5,243 nt of DNA. It comes from Rhodospirillaceae bacterium. Its GTDB lineage: Bacteria > Pseudomonadota > Alphaproteobacteria > UBA8366 > GCA-2717185. Under the pieces are notes generated by a model. It saw only the letters and a list, made by a program, of their open reading frames with translations. It was not told the DNA's origin and made no database searches. Positions 1 through 5,243 of this stretch are shown here, piece after piece; the stretch's first letter is position 1, and every line of letters begins with the position of its first letter. The position numbers were made by a program, and so were the translations under genes. The stretch covers positions 1 to 5,243 of the forward strand of contig JAPPPC010000332.1 of NCBI GenBank assembly GCA_028817685.1, read 5' to 3'.

Positions 1-35
1 TTGCAGGACGACTACCCGGGATTTAATGAGATAAC

Positions 36-47
36 GTCGAATTCGAC
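36..47. repeat. Perfect 12-bp palindrome, candidate operator
   Basis: GTCGAATTCGAC reads the same on both strands. It is preceded by ATAAC at 31-35. A related imperfect copy, ATAAA followed by GTCGAACGAC, lies at 141-155, which makes it more likely that this is a protein-binding site than a chance palindrome. No known regulator is assigned. Confidence 0.4.
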
Positions 48-49
48 TG

Positions 50-84
50 ATGGTTAAAAGAGTTTCTCGGAACTTGATAACCAT
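50..84. repeat. Inverted repeat with 7-bp arms
   Basis: ATGGTTA at 50-56 is the exact inverse complement of TAACCAT at 78-84, with 21 bases between them. Inside that spacer AGTT at 61-64 can pair with AACT at 71-74, giving a two-part hairpin with an internal loop. No T-run follows on the plus strand, so it is not a standard intrinsic terminator. It may be the end of an upstream transcript or a protein site; chance is also possible given the AT content. Confidence 0.3.
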
Positions 85-122
85 TACACTCAACTAATGA
101 TGAATTTCTTACAACCCGTGAT

Positions 123-174
123 TTTTTTGCGTTGTCAGCGATAAAGTCGAACGACAACAACGAATTTTTTGCGT
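123..174 (+). repeat. Direct repeat TTTTTTGCGT, two copies
   Basis: TTTTTTGCGT occurs at 123-132 and again at 165-174. Each copy is preceded by A and followed within two bases by TCA. The start-to-start distance is 42 bp, about four turns of B-DNA, so both copies would lie on the same face of the helix. T-tracts in phase can also bend DNA. The second copy of the palindromic motif lies between the two repeats. Confidence 0.35.
141..155. repeat. Second copy of the ATAA-GTCGAA-CGAC motif, candidate operator
   Basis: ATAAAGTCGAACGAC matches 31-47 (ATAACGTCGAATTCGAC) apart from one substitution and the loss of the two central T residues. The half-sites GTCG and CGAC remain inverted around a two-base centre. 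The centres of the two copies are about 109 bp apart. A dimeric repressor or activator could bind both, but the function is inferred only from symmetry and repetition. Confidence 0.35.
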
Positions 175-235
175 CAAAGTGGGGTGATTTTGAAGAAATC
201 GCGCATCGCGAAGAGAATCTACACAGTCACCCAGA

Positions 236-265
236 TTGACCTGAAGTCGCGGCGCGCGCGAAAAT
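236..265 (+). promoter_or_regulatory. Weak candidate sigma-70-type promoter for the dioxygenase gene
   Basis: TTGACC at 236-241 matches five of six bases of the -35 consensus. After an 18-bp spacer, GAAAAT at 260-265 matches four of six bases of the -10 consensus. Transcription would start near 272, giving a leader of about 30 nt that includes the ribosome binding site. The spacer contains a GC-rich alternating run, which is not typical. Promoters of this lineage are often poorly matched to consensus, so this is only a candidate. Confidence 0.25.
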
Positions 266-289
266 GGCGTCGCTGTTCGGAAGATTTCG

Positions 290-295
290 AGGAGA
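290..295 (+). promoter_or_regulatory. Ribosome binding site of the dioxygenase gene
   Basis: AGGAGA lies six bases before the ATG at 302 and is complementary to the 16S rRNA 3' end. It fixes the start codon and argues against an earlier start in any frame. Confidence 0.75.
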
Positions 296-301
296 CCGTT
301 C

Positions 302-1294
302 ATGGCTACGGTAGGCAAGACATCGCCAAAGATATTACGCGAGATCGAAACCCGGCCGGTGGCTTGGCGTAATACAGACCTTGCCGACGATGCGGGCGTT
401 GTTCGCGTAACGGACGCCTGCCGCGCAGAGCTGCTCGACGCGGCGGCGCTGTTGGAGGCCAATCCGCTGCCGACCGTATCGCTCCGTCCGGACGATTTCG
501 ATCTTCCCGTTTGCCGCGCCTTGATGCGTGACGTTAAGGCGGCTCTGGAGACTGGTGTCGGGTTCGCCGTAATCGACCGGTTGCCGGTCGACGCGCTGGA
601 CCGTGAGACAGCAACGAATCTCTATTGGCTGCTGACAAATATGCTGGGCCAGACCGTGGCCCAGAAATGGGACGGCACGATGGTCTATGACGTGCGCGAT
701 ACGGGTAAGAAACGGGAAGCGGGAAACGGTGTGCGGTCCTCCACGACGAATGAAGGGCAGGGTTACCACACCGACAACTCTTTCAATCTGCCGCCGGACT
801 ATGTCGCGCTGTTCTGTCTTCAGCCGGCCAAGGAAGGTGGCGTAAACGGCGTAATCAGCTTTCCGGCCGCGCATAACGAAATGCTGGAGCAGTGCCCCGA
901 TTTGCTGGCGCGATTGTACGAACCATTCTTTTTCGATCGGCAGCAGGAGCACGCCCCTGAGGACTCACCGATCAGTCAGGCGCCGATCTTCCGCTATGAC
1001 GGCGATACGCTGCATACGCAGTTCGCCGATATGCTGGTGTACGCCGGTTACGATGTCGCGGGAAAGGAGATCGACCCAAAGGGCCGCGCGGCGATCGAAG
1101 CGCTGACCGAAATCATCGAGGCGCCGGACGCACGCCATGATTTCGTCTTCGAACCCGGTCAGATCCAGATTGTCGATAACCGCCGTCTCGGCCATCGCCG
1201 CACCGCGTATACGGACTGGCCGGAGGAAGAACGGCGTCGGCATTTGGTTCGCCTTTGGATCCGAAACACCGGGCGTCCATTTTATCACGGGTAG
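302..1294 (+). CDS. TauD/TfdA-family Fe(II)/2-oxoglutarate-dependent dioxygenase
   Basis: This 330-residue cytoplasmic protein belongs to the TauD/TfdA group of non-haem iron oxygenases. These couple decarboxylation of 2-oxoglutarate with O2 to hydroxylation or oxidative cleavage of a small organic substrate. The iron-binding HxD motif is seen as H156-T157-D158 (GYHTDNS). The distal histidine is H298 in DNRRLGHRRTAYTD, which aligns with the family's N-x4-H-x-R pattern. The 2-oxoglutarate carboxylate is probably held by R313 or R317 in the RRRHLVRLWI stretch. The family's GG-S-like segment appears as GGVNGVISFPAAHN (179-192). No signal peptide or membrane segment is seen and the length is normal for the group. 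Start is the ATG behind AGGAGA. The substrate cannot be read from sequence; taurine or 2,4-D specificity should not be assumed. It probably shares a transcript with the SRAP gene 11 bp downstream. Confidence 0.88.
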   Translation: MATVGKTSPKILREIETRPVAWRNTDLADDAGVVRVTDACRAELLDAAALLEANPLPTVSLRPDDFDLPVCRALMRDVKAALETGVGFAVIDRLPVDALDRETATNLYWLLTNMLGQTVAQKWDGTMVYDVRDTGKKREAGNGVRSSTTNEGQGYHTDNSFNLPPDYVALFCLQPAKEGGVNGVISFPAAHNEMLEQCPDLLARLYEPFFFDRQQEHAPEDSPISQAPIFRYDGDTLHTQFADMLVYAGYDVAGKEIDPKGRAAIEALTEIIEAPDARHDFVFEPGQIQIVDNRRLGHRRTAYTDWPEEERRRHLVRLWIRNTGRPFYHG

Positions 1295-1305
1295 CGGCAT
1301 CGCAG

Positions 1306-1989
1306 ATGTGCGGTCGATATAGCCTTACAAGTCCCGTCGAAGCGATGGCCGGGCTGTTTCTGTTCGACGAACGGCCAAATTTGGGCGTTCGCTTCAATAT
1401 CGCACCGACCCAGGAGGTTCCGGTCATCCGGCGCGGCGAAGACGGTGACCGCCAACTGGCCATTATGCGCTGGGGACTGGTCCCGGCCTGGGCGAAGGAG
1501 ATCGGCGGCTCCGCACCTTTGATTAATGCCCGCGGCGAGACCGTGGCCGAGAAACCGTCCTTTCGCAACGCCTTCGCCAAACGCCGCTGCTTGATCCCCG
1601 CAGACGGTTTCTACGAATGGAAGGCGGAAGGGAAGGGGAATAAGCAACCCTACCGCATCGCGTTACCGGATGACGCGCCGTTCGCCTTCGCGGGTATCTG
1701 GGAACGCTGGCAGAGCGCACAGGGCGATGCTCTGGAGAGCTGCGCCATTATCACGACCACGGCGAGCCCGGAGATCGCTGACATTCACCACCGTATGCCG
1801 GTTATCCTGGAACCGGACTCATACGACGCCTGGCTCACGGCGCCGGATGCGGCCCTGATCGATGCCTATGACGGTCCGCTGCGCGCCTATCCGATCGGCA
1901 CGGCAGTGAACAAGGTCGTCAATGACGATCCGAGCCTGTGGAACGAAGTCGAACCCGCGCAGAAGCGCGGCCAGATGGATTTGTTTTAG
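1306..1989 (+). CDS. SRAP-domain abasic-site DNA-protein crosslinking protein (YedK/HMCES family)
   Basis: A 227-residue single-domain protein of the SRAP (SOS response-associated peptidase) family. Family members cap abasic sites in single-stranded DNA by a thiazolidine bond from the N-terminal cysteine, shielding the site during replication. The sequence starts MCGRYS, so removal of Met1 exposes Cys2. Other family hallmarks are NIAPTQ (31-36), WGLVPAW (56-62), NARGET with N74, IPADGFYEW with E104, and IHHRMPVIL with H161. N74, E104 and H161 correspond to the DNA- and catalysis-linked residues N75, E105 and H160 of E. coli YedK. All look intact and the length is typical. An in-frame ATG at 1255 would add 17 residues and bury the cysteine, so 1306 is the start. 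The Shine-Dalgarno is weak (GGG at 1289-1291), which suggests translational coupling to the dioxygenase 11 bp upstream. No LexA box is evident. Confidence 0.93.
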   Translation: MCGRYSLTSPVEAMAGLFLFDERPNLGVRFNIAPTQEVPVIRRGEDGDRQLAIMRWGLVPAWAKEIGGSAPLINARGETVAEKPSFRNAFAKRRCLIPADGFYEWKAEGKGNKQPYRIALPDDAPFAFAGIWERWQSAQGDALESCAIITTTASPEIADIHHRMPVILEPDSYDAWLTAPDAALIDAYDGPLRAYPIGTAVNKVVNDDPSLWNEVEPAQKRGQMDLF

Positions 1990-2017
1990 GCCCGCGCGCG
2001 CCCAATCCCGCAGCGTG
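1990..2017. other. 28-bp convergent intergenic gap without a clear terminator
   Basis: The SRAP stop and the aapP stop face each other across 28 bases. The gap begins with an alternating GC run (CGCGCGCG) but has no stem of useful length followed by a T-run on either strand. Termination must use Rho, a structure reaching into the coding ends, or overlapping transcript ends. Confidence 0.5.
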
Positions 2018-2797
2018 TTAGTGCGACAGGATCTGGCTCAGGAACAGTTGCGTCCGCTCTGACTTCGGATTGTTGAAGAACTCTTCCGGCTCGTTCTGCT
2101 CGACGATCTGGCCTTCGTCCATGAAGATCACCCGGTTGGCGACCTTGCGGGCGAAGCCCATCTCGTGGGTCACGCACAGCATGGTCATGCCGGTCTCGGC
2201 GAGCCCGACCATCACATCGAGCACTTCGGAGATCATTTCCGGATCGAGTGCCGAGGTCGGTTCGTCGAACAACATGATGCGCGGGTTCATGCACAGTGAA
2301 CGCGCGATGGCGACACGTTGCTGCTGGCCGCCGGAAAGTTGGCCCGGATACTTATCGGCCTGCTCCGGAATCTTAACCCGCTCCAGATAATGCATCGCCG
2401 TTTCCTCGGCTTCATCCTTCGGAACCTTACGGACCCAAATCGGTGCCAAAGTGAGGTTTTCCAGGATCGTCAGGTGCGGGAAAAGGTTGAAGTGCTGGAA
2501 CACCATGCCGACCTCGCGGCGGATGGCGTCGATGCCCTTCAAATCGCCGGTCAATTCGATGTCGTCGACGATGATCTGCCCCTGCTGATGCTCTTCCAGC
2601 CGGTTGATGCAGCGGATCAGGGTCGATTTACCGGACCCGGAGGGGCCGCAAATGACGATCCGCTCGCCCCGATAAACGGTCATGTCGATGTCCTTCAGGA
2701 CATGGAAATCGCCATACCATTTGTGCATGCCGATGATCTGGATCGCGACTTCGTCGCTGACGCTCATCGTGCCTTGTGCGGTGTCGAGGTTTGTCAT
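2018..2797 (-). CDS. aapP: General L-amino-acid ABC transporter, ATP-binding protein
   Basis: The 259-residue ATPase of a polar amino-acid importer. It binds the cytoplasmic face of AapQ and AapM as a dimer and powers uptake. All nucleotide-binding motifs are present in order: Walker A GPSGSGKST (51-59), Q-loop Q101 in VFQHFNLFPH, signature LSGGQQQR (154-161), Walker B IMLFDEP (174-180) with catalytic E179, D-loop SALD (182-185) and the switch histidine H211 in VTHEMGFA. The length is usual for AapP/BztD. The C-terminal ESxxxP-like region typical of this subfamily reads EPEEFFNNPKSERTQLFLSQIL. The ATG at 2797 is supported by AGGGGA at 2805-2810, which overlaps the aapM stop; an internal Met11 lacks a comparable site. 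It is the last gene of the operon, 11 bp after aapM. GlnQ- or GltL-like specificity would be the alternative on sequence alone, but the neighbours favour Aap. Confidence 0.93.
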   Translation of the reverse strand: MTNLDTAQGTMSVSDEVAIQIIGMHKWYGDFHVLKDIDMTVYRGERIVICGPSGSGKSTLIRCINRLEEHQQGQIIVDDIELTGDLKGIDAIRREVGMVFQHFNLFPHLTILENLTLAPIWVRKVPKDEAEETAMHYLERVKIPEQADKYPGQLSGGQQQRVAIARSLCMNPRIMLFDEPTSALDPEMISEVLDVMVGLAETGMTMLCVTHEMGFARKVANRVIFMDEGQIVEQNEPEEFFNNPKSERTQLFLSQILSH

Positions 2798-2808
2798 GAT
2801 CCGTTCCC

Positions 2809-3918
2809 CTAATCTCGATGGGTTGTATCGAGGCGCCGTTCCAGCGTTATGCTGTAACGCGACATACCGAAGCAGAAGATCCAGTAGATGCAGGCTGCGA
2901 AGACGTAGCCTTCAGTCGCCGTCCCAAGCCAATTCTTATGCGTCGTAGCCGACTGAATGATGCTTAGGAAGTCGAGCAGCCCGATGACCAGCACCAGCGT
3001 CGTGTCCTTGAACAGGCCGATGAAGGTGTTGACGATGCCCGGGATGACGATCTTGAGGGCCTGCGGCAAGATGATGAGGCCCATCATCTTCCAATAGCTC
3101 AGACCCATCGCCTGTGCCGCTTCGAACTGCCCCTTCGGGATCGCTTGTAAGCCGCCGCGCACGACCTCTGCCATATAGGCTGCGGCGAAGAACGCCATCA
3201 CGATCAAGGTTCGGAGAATCTTGTCGAAATGGGTGCCGGGCGGCAGGAACAGCGGCAGCATCACCGAACCCATGAACAGTACGGTGATCAGCGGCACACC
3301 GCGCCAGAGTTCGATGAAGGCGACGCAAATGATGCGTACGACCGGCATGTTGGATCTTCGCCCCAACGCGAAGACGACGCCGAGCGGCAGCGACACGATG
3401 ATCGTGACCGTCGCCAGCACCAGGGTCAGCATCAGCCCACCCCATTCATTTGTCTCGACGACCGTGAGCCCCATGCCGCCATAGAACAGGATGAAGGCGA
3501 TGAACGGGTAGATGAGGAAGACGAAGATCACGAGATACTTCTTGAACGGGACCCCTTCGATCAACAGCGGGATGCCTGTACCGAACAGCAACAGGAAGCC
3601 CAGATTGATCCGCCAGCGTTCATCGACAGGATAGAAGCCGTACATGAACTGGTCGAAGCGGACTCGCACCATGGCCCAGCACGCACCATCACTGGTGCAG
3701 TCCTGGTAGGTCTTGCCGCTCCAATCGGCTTCCCAGAACATCCAGTTGAACAGCGGCGGGACCGCCTTGTACAGCAGATACAGAGCCGCTGCGGTCAGCA
3801 GCGTATTGACCCAGTTGGAAAACAGGTTCTGCCGCAGCCAGGCGATGATGCCGAGCTCGCTTTTCGGCGGTGGCAAATCCGGATGGGATTCTTTTCGGAC
3901 GTAGGAGAGGTCAGTCAT
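2809..3918 (-). CDS. aapM: General L-amino-acid ABC transporter, permease (AapM/BztC type)
   Basis: A 369-residue inner-membrane permease of the HisM/GlnP class, longer than the usual 220-residue members because of the N-terminal half typical of AapM. Hydrophobic segments are seen at about 36-55, 105-121, 127-148, 160-185, 195-225, 235-252, 278-300, 305-322 and 337-352. The cytoplasmic EAA loop that contacts the ATPase is EAAQAMG (266-272) running to LP at 284-285. Between the first two segments is a hydrophilic, probably periplasmic stretch with C74 and C80 in DCTSDGACW, a possible disulfide. AapM pairs with AapQ to form the transport channel. Start ATG lies six bases after GGAGAG (3925-3930), which sits within the last codons of aapQ, so the two permeases are probably translationally coupled. 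Confidence 0.93.
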   Translation of the reverse strand: MTDLSYVRKESHPDLPPPKSELGIIAWLRQNLFSNWVNTLLTAAALYLLYKAVPPLFNWMFWEADWSGKTYQDCTSDGACWAMVRVRFDQFMYGFYPVDERWRINLGFLLLFGTGIPLLIEGVPFKKYLVIFVFLIYPFIAFILFYGGMGLTVVETNEWGGLMLTLVLATVTIIVSLPLGVVFALGRRSNMPVVRIICVAFIELWRGVPLITVLFMGSVMLPLFLPPGTHFDKILRTLIVMAFFAAAYMAEVVRGGLQAIPKGQFEAAQAMGLSYWKMMGLIILPQALKIVIPGIVNTFIGLFKDTTLVLVIGLLDFLSIIQSATTHKNWLGTATEGYVFAACIYWIFCFGMSRYSITLERRLDTTHRD

Positions 3919-3920
3919 GA

Positions 3921-5117
3921 TTATCTCTCCACCAATGCGATTTTACGGTTGTACCAGTTCATGAACATCGAGATCAGCAGGCTCACCGTGAGATAGAAGG
4001 CCATCGTGATCGCGATGATCTCGATTGCCTGACCAGCCTGATTTAGCGAGGTTCCGGCAAATATGGCGACGATTTCCGCGCCGCCAATCGCGACCGCCAG
4101 CGACGAGTTCTTTGTCAGATTGAGATACTGGCTGGTCAGCGGCGGAACGATGACGCGCAAGGCCTGTGGGATGATGATCAGGCGCATCGTAATTCCGGGT
4201 TTGACGCCAAGAGCATAGGCGGCCTCGGTTTGGCCGCGGCTGATCGCCTGAATACCGGCGCGCACGATCTCGGCAATAAAGCCGGCTGTGTAAAGCGAAA
4301 GGCCCAGTACCAGCGCCGCGAATTCCGGCAGGATGATCATACCACCTCTGAGACCGAAGCGGTTCTGCTGCGGGTGCTCGAATTCGAGCGGGAAGCCGGC
4401 AATTGCTGCGCCGATAAGCGGCAGGGCAATCAATAATGCCAGCGAAACCCAAAAGACAGGGAAGGGCTGTCCCGTTTCATCCTGTCGCTTCTGAGCCCAT
4501 TTCTTAATGAAGATGACTGCGACGATAGCCACGATGAGACCCATCCCAACCATCCAGAAGCCGTCCTGCGGTAGCGGCAGAGGGCCGAACAGCCCTTCGA
4601 TGTTGAGAAAAAACAGATCGAAGATGCTTATGCTATCGCGCTTGCTCGGCAGTGTTCCAAGCACGGCGAAGTACCAGAAGAGCAGCTGCAGCAGCAGCGG
4701 GATGTTGCGGGTAATTTCGACGTATAAATAGGCCAGTTTGGAGATGAGCCAGTTCGATGACAGCCTGAGCACCCCCATGATGAAACCCAGAACCGTCGCA
4801 ATCACGATGCCCGTGAACGCGACCAACAGGGTGTTCAAGATGCCGACGATAAGCACGGTGCCGTGCGTCGCCTTTGCGGCATCGTATTTAAGGAACGGGG
4901 ACATGCCGACATCGAATCCTGCCGGCGACTGCAGGAACCCGAAGCCGGACGCGATTCCGCGCTTCTCCAAATTCGCTGCCGTATTGTTGATGATATACGC
5001 GGCGACGATGATGAGGGCGATCATGACAATCGCTTGATAGATCAACGCGCGCTTTTTGGGGTCGTTCCAAAGGCTGACGCTGGGCGCGCTGCCTTGAGCT
5101 TCGCTACTGGCCGCCAT
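3921..5117 (-). CDS. aapQ: General L-amino-acid ABC transporter, permease (AapQ/BztB type)
   Basis: A 398-residue inner-membrane permease, the partner of AapM. A short cytoplasmic N-terminus with a SLWNDPKKRAL segment precedes the first membrane segment (about 25-44). Further hydrophobic segments lie at about 88-116, 136-154, 187-205, 221-241, 262-284, 312-328, 340-355 and 365-386. The long stretch between segments (about 45-87) is probably periplasmic, as in the family. The EAA loop reads EAAYALG (298-304) with IIIP at 314-317, followed by NLTKNSSLAVAIG, a very typical Aap/Bzt stretch. The length fits AapQ (about 400 residues). Start ATG is preceded by AGGAGT (5123-5128). It lies 111 bp after aapJ, a gap that carries two strong hairpins, and 2 bp before aapM. 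Specificity is known for the family as broad L-amino acids or glutamate/glutamine/aspartate/asparagine; which applies here cannot be told. Confidence 0.93.
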   Translation of the reverse strand: MAASSEAQGSAPSVSLWNDPKKRALIYQAIVMIALIIVAAYIINNTAANLEKRGIASGFGFLQSPAGFDVGMSPFLKYDAAKATHGTVLIVGILNTLLVAFTGIVIATVLGFIMGVLRLSSNWLISKLAYLYVEITRNIPLLLQLLFWYFAVLGTLPSKRDSISIFDLFFLNIEGLFGPLPLPQDGFWMVGMGLIVAIVAVIFIKKWAQKRQDETGQPFPVFWVSLALLIALPLIGAAIAGFPLEFEHPQQNRFGLRGGMIILPEFAALVLGLSLYTAGFIAEIVRAGIQAISRGQTEAAYALGVKPGITMRLIIIPQALRVIVPPLTSQYLNLTKNSSLAVAIGGAEIVAIFAGTSLNQAGQAIEIIAITMAFYLTVSLLISMFMNWYNRKIALVER

Positions 5118-5122
5118 CTCGC

Positions 5123-5128
5123 ACTCCT
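5123..5128 (-). promoter_or_regulatory. Ribosome binding site of aapQ
   Basis: On the minus strand AGGAGT lies five bases before the aapQ ATG and is a strong match to the anti-Shine-Dalgarno. It is 17 bases downstream of the second hairpin, so the site stays free even when the hairpin forms. Confidence 0.75.
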
Positions 5129-5145
5129 GTGGGGACTATGCCAGG

Positions 5146-5174
5146 CCGCAGCCGCGCTTGGACCGCGGCTGCGG
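5146..5174. repeat. GC-rich hairpin, 11-bp perfect stem, between aapJ and aapQ
   Basis: CCGCAGCCGCG at 5146-5156 pairs exactly with CGCGGCTGCGG at 5164-5174 around a 7-base loop. The stem can grow by GG 5144-5145 with CC 5176-5177 across one bulged A. No U-run follows in the direction of the operon, so it does not look like a complete intrinsic terminator. It shares the core CAGCCG/CGGCTG with the neighbouring hairpin. Confidence 0.75.
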
Positions 5175-5187
5175 ACCGCTGAAACGC

Positions 5188-5215
5188 GATCAGCCGGCGC
5201 GAAGGCCGGCTGATC
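5188..5215. repeat. Hairpin, 11-bp perfect stem, just after aapJ
   Basis: GATCAGCCGGC at 5188-5198 pairs exactly with GCCGGCTGATC at 5205-5215 around a 6-base loop. In the operon direction it begins 13 bases after the aapJ stop and is followed by GCGTTT, a very short U-run, so at most a weak or leaky terminator. Likely roles are protection of the aapJ mRNA 3' end or partial termination before the permease genes (inference from position). Confidence 0.75.
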
Positions 5216-5228
5216 TGTTTCGTTCTTC

Positions 5229-5243
5229 CTAGCGGAACGGAGG
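5229..5243 (-). CDS. aapJ: Partial: C-terminal end of the amino-acid-binding protein AapJ
   Basis: Only the last four codons and stop are inside the window: Pro-Pro-Phe-Arg followed by TAG (5229-5231). Binding proteins of the AapJ/BztA family characteristically end in APPFR, and aapJ is the usual gene immediately before aapQ. The full protein would be a secreted periplasmic receptor of about 340 residues that delivers amino acids to AapQ-AapM. The call rests on a very short tail plus gene order, so it needs the sequence to the right for confirmation. Confidence 0.7.
   Translation of the reverse strand, partial: PPFR

Larger units (their letters stand above)
1..301. other. AT-rich non-coding leader upstream of the dioxygenase
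   Basis: No convincing gene lies here. The stretch is clearly more AT-rich than the rest of the window, with T-runs at 122-128 and 165-170. Frame 1 of the plus strand is open from the left edge to a TAA at 55-57 and could be the tail of an upstream gene, but 18 codons without a recognisable motif do not support a call. The stretch holds several repeats, listed separately, a weak promoter candidate and the ribosome binding site of the next gene. The most likely role is the promoter and regulatory region for the dioxygenase-SRAP pair (inference). Confidence 0.6.

Noticed and set aside
1..57. Plus-strand frame open from the left edge to TAA at 55-57, possible tail of an upstream gene
   Set aside because: Eighteen codons with no recognisable motif and mixed codon use; chance is a sufficient explanation without the sequence to the left.
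169..372. 67-codon plus-strand frame starting with TTG and overlapping the dioxygenase start
   Set aside because: No ribosome binding site of its own, very basic low-complexity product, and its last 71 bases lie inside a confident gene in another frame.
109..462. 117-codon minus-strand frame across the leader
   Set aside because: Ser/Ala/Thr-rich product without family features, running antisense into the dioxygenase; a shadow of GC-biased coding.
335..952. 205-codon minus-strand frame inside the dioxygenase
   Set aside because: Antisense to a gene with intact catalytic motifs; the product shows no domain pattern.
1255..1305. Longer SRAP start at the ATG at 1255
   Set aside because: It would put 17 residues before the catalytic cysteine, which must be N-terminal in this family, and would overlap the dioxygenase end.
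3229..3996. 255-codon plus-strand frame across aapM
   Set aside because: Gln/Asp/Arg/His-rich product is what antisense of hydrophobic membrane codons gives; the minus-strand permease is certain.
5146..5215. Intrinsic terminators after aapJ
   Set aside because: Stems are strong but neither is followed by a convincing U-run in the operon direction, so they are reported as hairpins only.
1..5243. A new defence, mobile or CRISPR-like system
   Set aside because: All confident genes belong to well-known housekeeping or metabolic families, with no spaced repeats, integrase, transposase, toxin-antitoxin pair or target-site duplication.

Overview
The window looks like ordinary alphaproteobacterial chromosome. 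It is GC-rich with strongly GC-biased codon use, and it carries an Aap/Bzt-type general L-amino-acid ABC transporter, a layout typical of Rhizobiales, Rhodobacterales and Rhodospirillales. The genus cannot be told from this sequence. I see no insertion sequence, CRISPR array, tRNA, rRNA or phage gene.

Left part, plus strand. Bases 1-301 form a comparatively AT-rich leader with no convincing gene. It holds a perfect 12-bp palindrome with a related copy about 109 bp further on, a long-spaced inverted repeat, a T-tract direct repeat and one weak promoter candidate. A TauD/TfdA-family Fe(II)/2-oxoglutarate dioxygenase (302-1294) follows behind a clear Shine-Dalgarno site. Eleven bases later comes a SRAP-family (YedK/HMCES) abasic-site DNA-protein crosslinking protein (1306-1989). 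The SRAP start is set by the need for a cysteine directly after the initiator methionine.

Right part, minus strand. Reading from the right edge, the operon is aapJ (only its last four codons and stop are inside the window), a 111-bp gap with two perfect GC-rich hairpins, then aapQ, aapM and aapP. The two permease genes are 2 bp apart and aapM-aapP 11 bp apart. Both internal ribosome binding sites overlap or abut the preceding stop codon. The products would form one importer: AapJ captures amino acids in the periplasm, AapQ and AapM form the membrane channel, and AapP hydrolyses ATP.

The plus and minus blocks converge with only 28 bp between stop codons and no obvious intrinsic terminator. 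I did not find a clearly new biological system. The observations most worth checking are the paired hairpins between aapJ and aapQ, the operator-like repeats ahead of the dioxygenase, and the tight dioxygenase-SRAP pairing.
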